Shown: positions 1 through 7,683 of the stretch, piece after piece
Numbering within the stretch: the stretch's first letter is position 1
Layout: each line of letters starts with the position of its first letter
NCBI RefSeq assembly: GCF_033441515.1
Contig: NZ_JAWQJT010000001.1
Coordinates: 2,604,001-2,668,000, forward strand
From: Amycolatopsis solani
Lineage (GTDB): Bacteria; Actinomycetota; Actinomycetes; Mycobacteriales; Pseudonocardiaceae
Direction of reading: 5' to 3'
Length of the DNA stretch: 64,000 bases
Program-made: the position numbers and the translations under genes
The notes under the pieces: generated by a model
Seen by the model: only the letters and a program-made list of their open reading frames with translations
Told to the model about the DNA's origin: nothing
Database searches by the model: none

Positions 1-1036
1 CCACCGCGGGCGACTTCTTGTCCGCGCCGGTGATCCGCAGGACCGCACCGCCGACGCCCTTGCCCGTGTTCGCGTCGGTCTTCGTCACCTGGACCTTGCC
101 GGGCTTCGCGACCTCGACGACGCCCTGCGCGGTCAGCTCCTGCTCGCCGCCGGTGGAGACGACGCGCTGCTTCGACGTGTCGACCGGCACCCGGACGTAG
201 GGCCGGGCGGCCGGCGCGGACAGCGACGCCACCAGCTTCGGCCGCTCGCCGGACGGGGTCAGCTTCACCTTCACCGTGCCGTCGGCGCCGGTCTTCAGCG
301 TGACGGTCTTCGCCGCGGCCTGCGGGCTCGCGTTGCCCGCCGTGCCACCGGACGGCTCGCCCAGGGTGCCGGCCGTCGCCGTCAGCTTCACCTCGACGTC
401 GGGGACGCCCTTGCCCTGCGCGTTCTTCACGGTCGCGGACCACTCGGCCGCCTCGCCGAGGTGCTGGTCGCCCTTCGGCGCGGTCACCGAAGCGGTCCAC
501 GGGCCGCGGTTGGTCTCGGCGTCGGTCTTCAGCCGCTCGACGGCGTCGGCGGAGCCCTTGCTCATCGCCTTGAGGTACCCGGTCGCGTCGTAGGCGATCT
601 TGTCCGCGGGCAGGTCCGGGTCGAGGTCGGCGGGGGTGCGCGGCGCCGCCGTCCACGAGTGCAGCAGGTGCGCGAGCGCGGTCGCCTCGTCGGGGTTCTT
701 CGTGCCGCCGTAGCGCAGCAGCAGGTACGAGATGTTCGCCGCCTGATCGGCTGGCAGCTTCGTGCCCCACTTCGTCAGCAGCTCGTCGCCCGGCTGGTAC
801 GGCTCGTCGGTGTCCGGCGCCCGGAGCCGGAAGCTCACGCAGAACACCTGCTGCCCGCCGACGACGTACGACCCGAGCCAGACCGGGCGCGGCGCCGGGT
901 CGGCGCCGACCCGGTGGCCGACGCCCTCCTGGCTCGCGGCCGACGCGGCGGGCGTGGAGAGCAGGCCGAGCAGCGCTGCGGCGAACAAAGCGACGAGCAC
1001 GCGGATGACCGCGCGCGGGCGTGCCGACCACCTCAT
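1..1036 (-). CDS. Secreted surface protein, thioester-like N-terminal domain plus Ig/SpaA-like repeats (3' end cut by window edge)
   Basis: The reading frame runs open through the left edge, so only the N-terminal ~345 residues are visible. The ATG at 1036 is followed by a signal peptide: basic RPR start, hydrophobic core, and an 'AASAA' cleavage site near residue 33. Residues 50-150 hold 'QQVFCVSF' (Cys66) and then a helix-rich stretch ending 'TALAHLLHSW'. This layout resembles Cys-Gln thioester adhesin domains of Gram-positive bacteria, but the TQxAxW glutamine is not evident. Residues ~190-270 look like a bacterial Ig-like domain ('VTAPKGDQHLGEAAEWSATV'). From ~310 a segment 'GKVQVTKTDANTGKGVGGA' matches the start of SpaA/Cna prealbumin-like repeats. 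Such proteins are exported and often wall-anchored; the anchor, if present, lies outside the window. It is divergent from the BaxI gene. The function as a surface adhesin is inferred. Confidence 0.7.
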   Translation of the reverse strand, partial: MRWSARPRAVIRVLVALFAAALLGLLSTPAASAASQEGVGHRVGADPAPRPVWLGSYVVGGQQVFCVSFRLRAPDTDEPYQPGDELLTKWGTKLPADQAANISYLLLRYGGTKNPDEATALAHLLHSWTAAPRTPADLDPDLPADKIAYDATGYLKAMSKGSADAVERLKTDAETNRGPWTASVTAPKGDQHLGEAAEWSATVKNAQGKGVPDVEVKLTATAGTLGEPSGGTAGNASPQAAAKTVTLKTGADGTVKVKLTPSGERPKLVASLSAPAARPYVRVPVDTSKQRVVSTGGEQELTAQGVVEVAKPGKVQVTKTDANTGKGVGGAVLRITGADKKSPAV

Positions 1037-1242
1037 GGTGTGCAGACTCCTTCGACGGACGTGCGGCGTCTCCGCAGGTCACACGATTGATCAACTCCCC
1101 GACGCGCGTTCGGTGAACGACCGGGCACGCCAAGTGAGCGTCGCGCCCGAGGGGTCCGGATGTCTACCGCCCTTCGAGTGGCCGTCGCCGAACGGTCGTG
1201 ATCTCCATCGCTTACCGTGTCTGCCGTGGCCACGGGCCCGCG

Positions 1243-1268
1243 GTCGAGTAAAGTTGTCTTTACTCGAC
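1243..1268. promoter_or_regulatory. Perfect 11-bp inverted repeat upstream of the BaxI-family gene
   Basis: The arms GTCGAGTAAAG and CTTTACTCGAC are separated by TTGT. It lies in the divergent intergenic region, 76 bases before the GTG start at 1345. Both flanking genes point away, so it is not a terminator. An operator or a 5'-leader hairpin are both possible. Confidence 0.45.
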
Positions 1269-1344
1269 GGGAACCGCACGTCCCCGGCGGTCGTTGAACC
1301 CGATGCAGCGTCGATCCACAAAGCAGCAGATCCAGGAGGATCAG

Positions 1345-2178
1345 GTGCGTTCCAGTAGCAACCCGGCGTTCCGCAACCTGCCCCACGGCGGAACCCAGAC
1401 TTACGGGCAGTACGGGCCCCCGGTGGGCTTCAACCAACCCCAGGGCGGCGTGCCCGGGTACGGCCCCGGCCAGGCCGCCTCCGGCGAAGGCGACCGCCCC
1501 ATGACGGTCGACGACGTCGTCGTCAAGACCGGCATGAGCCTCGGCGTCGCGCTGCTCGTCGGGATCGTCACCGCGATCTGGGCCCAGAACACGCTGGCCG
1601 AGACCGGCCGGCTCTCCGGTGCCCTCCTCGGCGCGATGATCGGCGGCCTGCTCGTCGGGCTCGTCATCTCGCTGGTGATCATTTTCCGCCAGAAGCCGAG
1701 CGGGCCGCTGACGCTCGTCTACTCCGCCGCCGAAGGCCTGTTCCTCGGTGCGCTGAGCGGCGTGTTCGAGGTCGTCTACAAGGGCATCGCGCTGCAGGCG
1801 ATCATCGGCACCGCCGGTGTCTTCATCGGCATGCTGGTGGTCTACAAGACCGGCGCGGTCAAGGTGACGCCGAAGCTGACCAAGTGGATCGTCGGCGCCG
1901 TCGTCGGCGTCGCGATCCTGATGCTGTTCAACCTGATCAGCACGCTGGTCTTCGACTTCAACCCGCTGCGTGGTGGCGGTCCGCTCGCCATCATCTTCAG
2001 CCTCGTCTGCATCGGCATCGCGGCGTTCAGCTTCCTGCTCGACTTCGACCAGGCCGACCGGATGATCCGCGAGGGCATGCCGTCGAAGTGGGCCTGGTAC
2101 ACCGCGTTCGGCCTGATGACGACGCTCGTCTGGCTGTACCTGGAGATCCTGCGGCTGCTGTCGTACCTCCGCGAGTAA
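1345..2178 (+). CDS. Bax inhibitor-1/YccA family membrane protein
   Basis: A 277-residue integral membrane protein of the BaxI_1/YccA group found across actinobacteria. A Gly/Tyr/Pro-rich cytoplasmic N-terminus (residues 1-55) precedes about seven hydrophobic helices, starting 'TGMSLGVALLVGIVTAIWA' and ending 'WYTAFGLMTTLVWLYLEILR'. The late Asp/Arg-rich loop 'LLDFDQADRMIREGMPSKW' is typical of the family. The GTG at 1345 is chosen because AGGAGGA (1334-1340) sits just before it and homologues start 'RSSSNPAFRN'; an in-frame ATG at 1294 lacks a ribosome site. The family is linked to membrane and stress homeostasis and ion leak, with no defined bacterial substrate. A strong intrinsic terminator follows at 2210. 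Confidence 0.9.
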   Translation: MRSSSNPAFRNLPHGGTQTYGQYGPPVGFNQPQGGVPGYGPGQAASGEGDRPMTVDDVVVKTGMSLGVALLVGIVTAIWAQNTLAETGRLSGALLGAMIGGLLVGLVISLVIIFRQKPSGPLTLVYSAAEGLFLGALSGVFEVVYKGIALQAIIGTAGVFIGMLVVYKTGAVKVTPKLTKWIVGAVVGVAILMLFNLISTLVFDFNPLRGGGPLAIIFSLVCIGIAAFSFLLDFDQADRMIREGMPSKWAWYTAFGLMTTLVWLYLEILRLLSYLRE

Positions 2179-3241
2179 CGCACGAGTCAGAGGTAGTAGC
2201 AATCAGGGCGCGACCGCCACCACCGCAGCTTGCCGGTGGTGGCGGTCGCTTTTCGCCCGGCTCCTCATGCTGTCGGCAGCCGAGGCCGGGAAGCAGGCTG
2301 GCTCCAGTGAGAGTCAGGTTGTGAATCATCGAGTTGCCTTGCCTCGTACTCGCTACGAGCCCGGCACGGCGCAGCACTGCGAGGTGCTGGCTGGCGGAAG
2401 ACACGAGAATGCCCGCGCGACGAGCGATCTCGCTGGTATTGCCCGTACCGTCGACCGCCTCCAGGACCGCTGCTCTGCTTTGTCCGACCAGATCGGCAAG
2501 GGCCTTGCTGGGGTCCGGTGGGCAATCGCCGTCCAGCAGGCGGCGTTCCAGGGGGTAGACCAGGAACGGCGTTGTGTCGTGCCGGACCAGGGTAATGGGC
2601 CGACGGTCGCAAAAATACGACGGGATCAGGATGAGCCCGCGGCCGGCGGGGCGCAGCGGCCGGTCGACGGGATAGTCGACCTCCAGCACCGGGCGGCGCC
2701 AGCGTACGGCGGGGGAGAGGTGGGTCAAGAGTGCTTCGATCCCACTCTCGGTCATCAGATGCGAGGCTCGCACGTGTTCTTGGGCGACGTTGCGCCGGAC
2801 TTGCTCCCAGAATGGTGCGATGGCGACTCGATGGTAGGAGTGGAAGGCTCGTCCCAAGCGCTTCAATGCTCCTCCGTCGCCCTCTGACAATTCGCGAACC
2901 CAGGGAGATCGCAGGCGGTCCGCGGTGAGTTCAGCGAGCTCCTGGCGCAGGCGCTTCTTCGGAACGTGCAGTACGGGCTCCATCGCCTCCGCCAGTTCGG
3001 CTGCCAGCCCGAACGGTGTGAGGAAGTCCGGGATGTATCCCCGTGGTGGAATCAGGGTCGCGAGCAGTTCGGTCGAATGCGGCAACTTTCCTGCGACCGA
3101 ACGACGCCAAAGCTCTCCCGCTGTTCCGGCGACGCAACGCTGAAGCCAGTGCAGGCTCAAGGTGGTTTCCCACATCAGTGCGGGGGTGCTGGCGATGCGT
3201 ATGCGGACAAGATCCTCGCTTGTCAAATGCACGCTCAGCAT
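2027..3241 (-). CDS. ArsR-type winged-helix regulator with DUF5937-like N-terminal domain and an aberrant C-terminal extension
   Basis: The 404-residue frame starts at the ATG at 3241 with GGGAGG upstream. The N-terminal ~230 residues, 'MLSVHLTSEDLVRIRIA' onward, match the domain found before ArsR helix-turn-helix modules in actinobacterial regulators. The HTH lies around residues 255-315 ('SEIARRAGILVSSASQHL'). The family normally ends near 'LTLTGASLL' (~residue 325). Here translation continues ~75 residues through the antisense of the BaxI terminator hairpin and into the 3' end of that gene, giving a low-complexity Pro/Gly/Arg/Ser tail. A TGA lies in another frame at ~2268-2270, so loss of the native stop or a small frameshift is likely. 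It is divergent from the secreted lectin-like gene, which it may control. GC content here is visibly lower than in the surroundings. Confidence 0.75.
   Translation of the reverse strand: MLSVHLTSEDLVRIRIASTPALMWETTLSLHWLQRCVAGTAGELWRRSVAGKLPHSTELLATLIPPRGYIPDFLTPFGLAAELAEAMEPVLHVPKKRLRQELAELTADRLRSPWVRELSEGDGGALKRLGRAFHSYHRVAIAPFWEQVRRNVAQEHVRASHLMTESGIEALLTHLSPAVRWRRPVLEVDYPVDRPLRPAGRGLILIPSYFCDRRPITLVRHDTTPFLVYPLERRLLDGDCPPDPSKALADLVGQSRAAVLEAVDGTGNTSEIARRAGILVSSASQHLAVLRRAGLVASTRQGNSMIHNLTLTGASLLPGLGCRQHEEPGEKRPPPPASCGGGGRALIATTSDSCVTRGGTTAAAGSPGTARRASSSGRTRCTRPTSTACPRGSSGRPGRSRAGS
2210..2253 (+). terminator. Intrinsic terminator of the BaxI-family gene
   Basis: A perfect 15-bp stem (2210-2224 with 2235-2249, GCGACCGCCACCACC and its complement) and a 10-base loop are followed by TTTT. 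It is 31 bases downstream of the stop at 2178. Confidence 0.9.
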
Positions 3242-3493
3242 GCCGCCTCCCTTCGAGCGCTCACGTAGGCCTCCTTCTGCTACTCGAAAGCTTTGGCGAA
3301 TATTTCCCGTGATCGCGTCCGAGATTACTTGATCATGGGTTTGGTCGGCTCTATTCCGTGGCGGAGCTCTCTCGGGGTGACTTTCACGCAGGCTTGAAAG
3401 GCTGTTTTCGGCAACTGGTTGTTCGTACGATGAGTTCGGGTGGGGGTAAACCTGCGCCTGGGAAACCGGGCCGTGTCAAGGAAGGAAGAATCG

Positions 3494-3943
3494 GTGCACA
3501 AAAGGCGATTGTTTGTTGCGTTGGGCGTCGCGGGGGTGGTCGGTGCTGCTGCTCTGACCTCTGCCACCGCGCAAGCGTCGCCACTGCAAGGCTCCACCAG
3601 GGCGCGAACGTGCGTCGGCAGCTCTTTCGCCGCGACCCTGGGAACGGACCAGTCCATCTGCAACGGAAACCACTACGTGACGATGCAGACGAACGGCGAT
3701 CTCGTGCTCCGCGAGAGTCCCAGTGATAGGGCGTGCTATGCGAGCGGGACGCGCGGAGCGAATGCTGCCGCGACCTTCAACCAAAACATCGTGGGAACCC
3801 CGTACGTGGATATCGTCAGCCCGTCTCAGGGGCGCATAGGCCGGATCATGGGCGCCCATCGAACGCCGCATCTGGCGACGAACGCCAGTGTGAACAGCAA
3901 AGGTGAATTCTGGATCGGGTACAAGAAGATCGGCTACTGCTGA
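3494..3943 (+). CDS. Small secreted protein with a bulb-type (B-)lectin-like motif
   Basis: A 149-residue product from the GTG at 3494, preceded by GAAGGAAG. The signal peptide is clear: 'HKRRLF' charge, hydrophobic core, cleavage after 'ATAQA' near residue 28. The mature part contains 'HYVTMQTNGDLVLRES' followed by 'ACYASGT', close to the QxDxNxVxY core and the trailing '(W)xSGT' of mannose-binding B-lectin repeats. Only one repeat is present and the canonical residues are only partly kept (N-G-D for D-G-N, R for Y). Four cysteines in the mature protein suggest two disulfides. The gene sits alone in an AT-richer stretch next to the divergent ArsR-type regulator. Carbohydrate binding is inferred from the motif only. 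Confidence 0.65.
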   Translation: MHKRRLFVALGVAGVVGAAALTSATAQASPLQGSTRARTCVGSSFAATLGTDQSICNGNHYVTMQTNGDLVLRESPSDRACYASGTRGANAAATFNQNIVGTPYVDIVSPSQGRIGRIMGAHRTPHLATNASVNSKGEFWIGYKKIGYC

Positions 3944-4108
3944 TCAACGCGGCCGGGCTGGTCGAGGAGGCGCTGTCGACCTGAGGTGAGCAGGTGGTGG
4001 TCTGCCGGGCGGGCTCGCGAGGAGACCGGGCGGCCGCGTCGCCGTTCGAGGCCCGGCGTCGCAGGTCGGACTCAGCTGGGCGGCAACCTGGCTCACAGTT
4101 CCGCAGTG

Positions 4109-4139
4109 AAGGCGCTCCGTAACCAACGGGGCGCCTTTT
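4109..4139 (+). terminator. Intrinsic terminator in the 3944-4241 spacer
   Basis: A 12-bp stem with one G-U pair (4109-4120 with 4126-4137), loop AACCA, then TT. It lies 165 bases past the lectin-like gene. The bases between have high GC, unlike the lectin gene. They include a frame ending 'LINAAGLVEEALST' (stop at ~3983) that could be the tail of a lost gene, though this is too short to assign. No other gene is seen in 3944-4241. Confidence 0.7.
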
Positions 4140-4241
4140 CTGTGGGTAATTAGTGCATATGGGGACCCCGCTGCGGATCGTGCTCACCCTGCGTGTTTGA
4201 TGTGCCGGTCGGTTCTTCATTTCACATGTGTGAGGTTCACA

Positions 4242-4967
4242 GTGAGCGTTCCCCCTCCGGCCCCCGGGGGCCAGCAGCCGGTGGGTCAGCCCGATCCCTA
4301 CGGACCGCCTCCCGGCGGCCCGCAGCAGTACGGCCAGCCCGGTGCCTACGGCCAGGCACCGCAGGGCCAGCCGGGCCAGTACGGTCCGCCGCCCGGGCAG
4401 TTCCCGCCCGGTCAGCAGGGTTTCCCGCCCGCGCCGCCGGTGCCGAAGAAGTCGAAGGCCGGCACCTTCATCAAGTTCGGCATCGTCGGCGTCGTCGTGA
4501 TCGTCGCCGTCGTCGTCGGGATCGTGTCGTTCGCCAACTCGCCCGCCAGCTCCAACGCGGGTGACTGCCTCACGATCACCGAGTTCACCCGGGGCGGGGA
4601 CGACCCGGCGAAGGCCGACTGCAACGACCCGAAGGCCAACGTCAAGATCGCCGCCAAGCTCGACAGCGCGTCGGACAACTGCCCCGGCGGCTCCGACGCC
4701 GGCTACGACACCTACTCGGTCAGCGGCCGCAGCTCGTACAAGCTGTGCCTGATGATCAACGCGAAGCAGGGCGACTGCCTCGCGAACTTCACGTCGCAGA
4801 CCAAGGGCTACGTGAAGGTCTCCTGCACCGACCCCACCAAGGACGGCGAGCTGGTGAAGGTCGTCTCGGGCCAGGCGGACAAGAACCTCTGCGAGGGCAC
4901 CGAGGCCACGCGCGTGGCCGTCTACCCGGAGCCGGCGACGACGATGTGCGTCAAGACGAACGAATAG
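4242..4967 (+). CDS. LppU/SCO3897-like membrane-anchored protein
   Basis: A 241-residue product from the GTG at 4242, preceded by GAGG; an in-frame ATG at 4197 would add 15 poorly coding residues. The first ~65 residues are a Pro/Gly/Gln/Tyr-rich cytoplasmic tail with 'GQYGPPPGQFPPGQQGF' repeats. One transmembrane helix follows ('FGIVGVVVIVAVVVGIVSFA', ~78-100). An exported domain has paired cysteines: 'GDCLTITEF', 'KADCNDP', 'SDNCPGG', 'KLCLMINAKQGDC', 'KVSCTD', 'NLCEG', 'TMCVK'. This layout is the one annotated as LppU/SCO3897 in actinobacteria. The molecular function is unknown; the extracellular position and disulfides are inferred from topology. Confidence 0.8.
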   Translation: MSVPPPAPGGQQPVGQPDPYGPPPGGPQQYGQPGAYGQAPQGQPGQYGPPPGQFPPGQQGFPPAPPVPKKSKAGTFIKFGIVGVVVIVAVVVGIVSFANSPASSNAGDCLTITEFTRGGDDPAKADCNDPKANVKIAAKLDSASDNCPGGSDAGYDTYSVSGRSSYKLCLMINAKQGDCLANFTSQTKGYVKVSCTDPTKDGELVKVVSGQADKNLCEGTEATRVAVYPEPATTMCVKTNE

Positions 4968-5042
4968 CTTCGAGTCACCGCGGCTCGTCCCACACTGTGC
5001 GACGAGCTGCGGTGAATCGATCACCGGATCTAACTTCAGCGG

Positions 5043-6311
5043 GTGGCGACGACCGAATCCCCAGCCGGTGAGAAGAAGTTCCTCGATTTCCCGACCTCCT
5101 GCGCCGCGCCCGTGCCGCGGCCCGAGGAGCCCGTCCGCGTGGTCCCGCTGGCCGTCGCCGGCGTGCTCGCGGCCGGCCTGACCGCCTACGTCTGGGCGAG
5201 CTACGGCGCCAAGTTCGGCGTCCTGCTGCTGCTCGGCCTCGGCCTCGGGCTCGCGCTGTTCCACTCGCGGTTCGGCTTCACGTCCGCGTGGCGCCAGCTC
5301 ATCGCGGTCGGCAACGGCCAGGGCCTGCGGGCCCACACCCTCCTGCTCGGCACCGCCGCGACGCTCATCGCGCTGATCGCGGGCACCGGCAGCGGGCTGT
5401 TCGGCAGCAAGCCGGCGCCGACGGCGGGCGCGCTCGGGCTCGCCCTCTTCGTCGGCGCGACGCTCTTCGCGATCGGCATGCAGCTCGGCGGCGCGTGCGC
5501 GTCCGGCACGCTGTTCGCGGTCGGGTCCGGCCAGTCGACGATCGTGCTGACCCTCGGCGGCTTCATCGCCGGGTCGGTGCTCTACACCTGGGCGTACCCG
5601 GTGCTGTCGGGCTGGCCCGAGTTCAAGGGCGTGCTGCTGGCCGACCACGTCGGCTGGTTCGGGTCCTGGGCGATCACGATCGCCGTGCTCGCCGCGATCG
5701 TCCTGGTGACGCGCGCGGTGCAGCGCCGCCGGACGCCGCCGCCCGCCGACGTCGTGCCGACCGCGCGCGGCTTCGCCCGGGTCTTCCGCGGCTCGTGGCC
5801 GATGCTCGTCGGCGCGCTCGTGCTGGGCGTGCTGGCCGGCGCGGTCTTCCTGGTCTCCGGCGGCATCTGGGGCGTCACCAGCGCGTTCTCGTTGTGGGGC
5901 GCGAAGATCCTGCAGGTGTTCGGGCTGCACCCGGAGACGTGGGAGTTCTGGCAGCAGAAGTCCAACGCGACTTCGCTGGCCAACCCGATCTGGAAGGACA
6001 AGAACAGCCTGACCGACATCGGGATCATGATCGGCGCGGCGGTGGCCGCCGCGGCCGCGGGCGCGTGGAAGATCCACAGCTCGATCCCGTGGCGCACGGC
6101 CGTCGCCGCGATCCTCGGCGGCATCCTGATGGGCGTCGGCGCGCGCATGGCGGGCGGCTGCAACATCGGCGCCTACCTCGGCGGCATCTCCACCGGCAGC
6201 CTGCACGGCTGGCTGTGGGGCGTCTTCGCCCTCGGCGGCACGTGGGTCGGTTTGAAGCTGCGCCCGCTGTTCGGCCTGGCGAACCCGGTCCCGACCGACA
6301 GCGTCTGCTGA
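5043..6311 (+). CDS. YeeE/YedE family sulfur-compound transporter
   Basis: A 422-residue polytopic protein with about ten hydrophobic helices, starting at the GTG at 5043. Two family-defining cysteine motifs are present: 'GGACASGTLF' (Cys152) in the first half and 'AGGCNIGAYLGG' (Cys373) in the second, the pseudo-symmetric arrangement of the Sulf_transp (YeeE/TsuA) fold. In characterised members these cysteines relay thiosulfate through the membrane. The N-terminus carries an extra ~35-residue cytoplasmic segment. The gene stands alone, with a bidirectional terminator at 6315. Thiosulfate or another reduced sulfur species is the likely substrate, and such uptake would feed the cysteine/methionine genes 5-10 kb downstream. 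That functional link is an inference, not an operon. Confidence 0.9.
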   Translation: MATTESPAGEKKFLDFPTSCAAPVPRPEEPVRVVPLAVAGVLAAGLTAYVWASYGAKFGVLLLLGLGLGLALFHSRFGFTSAWRQLIAVGNGQGLRAHTLLLGTAATLIALIAGTGSGLFGSKPAPTAGALGLALFVGATLFAIGMQLGGACASGTLFAVGSGQSTIVLTLGGFIAGSVLYTWAYPVLSGWPEFKGVLLADHVGWFGSWAITIAVLAAIVLVTRAVQRRRTPPPADVVPTARGFARVFRGSWPMLVGALVLGVLAGAVFLVSGGIWGVTSAFSLWGAKILQVFGLHPETWEFWQQKSNATSLANPIWKDKNSLTDIGIMIGAAVAAAAAGAWKIHSSIPWRTAVAAILGGILMGVGARMAGGCNIGAYLGGISTGSLHGWLWGVFALGGTWVGLKLRPLFGLANPVPTDSVC

Positions 6312-6314
6312 AAA

Positions 6315-6352
6315 CGGCGAAGGCCCCCACTCGCGAGTGGGGGCCTTCGCCG
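6315..6352. terminator. 38-base perfect palindrome, bidirectional terminator
   Basis: Two 19-base arms (CGGCGAAGGCCCCCACTCG and complement) without a loop spacer lie between the convergent transporter and thiolase genes. AAAA at 6311-6314 gives a U-run for the minus-strand transcript. Confidence 0.85.
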
Positions 6353-6361
6353 TGTCGGGGA

Positions 6362-7582
6362 TCAGGAAAGGCGCTCGATGATCAGCGCCATGCCCTGGCC
6401 GCCGCCGACGCACATCGTCTCGAGGCCGAACTGCTTGTCGTGGTGCTGCAGGGAGTTGATCAGCGTCGAGGTGATCCGGGCGCCGGTCATGCCGAACGGG
6501 TGGCCGACCGCGATCGCGCCGCCGTTGACGTTCAGCCGGTCGATGTCGATGCCCAGGTCCCGGTAGGACGGGATGACCTGCGCGGCGAAGGCCTCGTTGA
6601 TCTCGACCAGGTCGATGTCGCCGATGGACAGCCCCGCGCGCGAGAGCGCCTGCTTGGACGCCTCGACCGGGCCGTAGCCCATGATCTCCGGCGAAAGGCC
6701 GGTCACGCCGGTGGAGACGATCCGCGCCAGCGGCGTCAGGCCCAGCTCGCGCGCCTTGGTGTCGGACATGATGACCAGCGCCGCGGCCCCGTCGTTGAGC
6801 GCGCAGCAGTTGCCGGCGGTGACGCGGCCGTCCGGGCGGAAGACCGGCTTGAGCCCGGAGACGCCCTCGACCGTGACGCCGGCGCGCGGGCCGTCGTCCT
6901 TCGAGACGACCGTGCCGTCGGCCAGGGTCACCGGGGTGATGTCCTTGGCCCAGAAGCCGTCCGCGATGGCCTTCTCCGCCAGGTTCTGCGAGCGGACGCC
7001 GAACTCGTCCATCTCCTCGCGGGAAACGCCCTTGAGCCGCGCGAGGTTCTCCGCGGTCTGGCCCATCGCGATGTAGACGTCCGGGACGTCGCCCTCGGTG
7101 CGCGGGTCGGTCCAGGTGTCCGTGCCGGACTCCGCGGTCGCCTTGGTGCGGGCTTCGGCGTCGGCGAACAGCGGGTTGTGGGTGTCGGGCCAGGAGTCCG
7201 AGCTGCCCTTCGAGAACCGCGACACGGTCTCGACGCCGGCCGAGATGAAGACGTCGCCCTCGCCGGCCTTGATCGCGTGGAAGGCCATCCGGGTGGTCTG
7301 CAGGCTGGACGAGCAGTACCGGGTGATGGTGCAGCCGGGCAGGTGGTCGTAGCCCAGCTCGACGGCGACCGCGCGGCCCATGTTGAACCCGGACTCGCCG
7401 CCGGGGAGGCCGCAGCCGAGCATCAGGTCGTCGATGTCGGCGGGGTCCAGCTGCGGCACCTTGGCCAGCGCGGCCTGGACCATCTGCACGGTGAGGTCGT
7501 CGGGCCGCAGGCTGACCAGCGAGCCCTTGTTGGCGCGCCCGATGGGCGAGCGCGCGGCGGAGACGATGACGGCTTCGGGCAT
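6362..7582 (-). CDS. Acetyl-CoA C-acyltransferase (thiolase)
   Basis: A 406-residue degradative-type thiolase of fatty-acid or sterol side-chain beta-oxidation that cleaves 3-ketoacyl-CoA with CoA. The N-terminus '[12 protein letters not shown]' is typical. The nucleophile lies in '[11 protein letters not shown]' (Cys90). The C-terminal half carries '[19 protein letters not shown]' (GHP histidine) and 'CVGGGQGMA' (second catalytic cysteine). All active-site residues are present and the length is normal. ATG 7582 is taken, with GAGGA about ten bases upstream; a GTG nine bases earlier is possible. No partner hydratase/dehydrogenase is adjacent. It resembles the mycobacterial FadA group but cannot be assigned to one member from sequence alone. 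Confidence 0.93.
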   Translation of the reverse strand: MPEAVIVSAARSPIGRANKGSLVSLRPDDLTVQMVQAALAKVPQLDPADIDDLMLGCGLPGGESGFNMGRAVAVELGYDHLPGCTITRYCSSSLQTTRMAFHAIKAGEGDVFISAGVETVSRFSKGSSDSWPDTHNPLFADAEARTKATAESGTDTWTDPRTEGDVPDVYIAMGQTAENLARLKGVSREEMDEFGVRSQNLAEKAIADGFWAKDITPVTLADGTVVSKDDGPRAGVTVEGVSGLKPVFRPDGRVTAGNCCALNDGAAALVIMSDTKARELGLTPLARIVSTGVTGLSPEIMGYGPVEASKQALSRAGLSIGDIDLVEINEAFAAQVIPSYRDLGIDIDRLNVNGGAIAVGHPFGMTGARITSTLINSLQHHDKQFGLETMCVGGGQGMALIIERLS

Positions 7583-7683
7583 GACGGACACATCCTCGTA
7601 TCGACGGTCACTAAGCGGTTGCTCACATAGTGCCGCGTGGATCCCGGCTCGCAAAGTCGAAGCCGGTGTGAGCTTGCCGGGCA

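Noticed and set aside
6315..6352. Perfect palindrome as a mobile or REP-type element
   Set aside because: Placed exactly between convergent stops with an A/T-run; a terminator explains it.
3846..6413. Very long minus-strand frame opposite the LppU-like and YeeE genes
   Set aside because: Arg/Ala/Asp-rich antisense shadow of GC-rich genes. The plus-strand genes have domains, ribosome sites and normal lengths.
5288..7630. 780-codon plus-strand frame across YeeE and thiolase genes
   Set aside because: It crosses a terminator palindrome and two recognised genes, and the product is low-complexity Arg/Ala/Gly.
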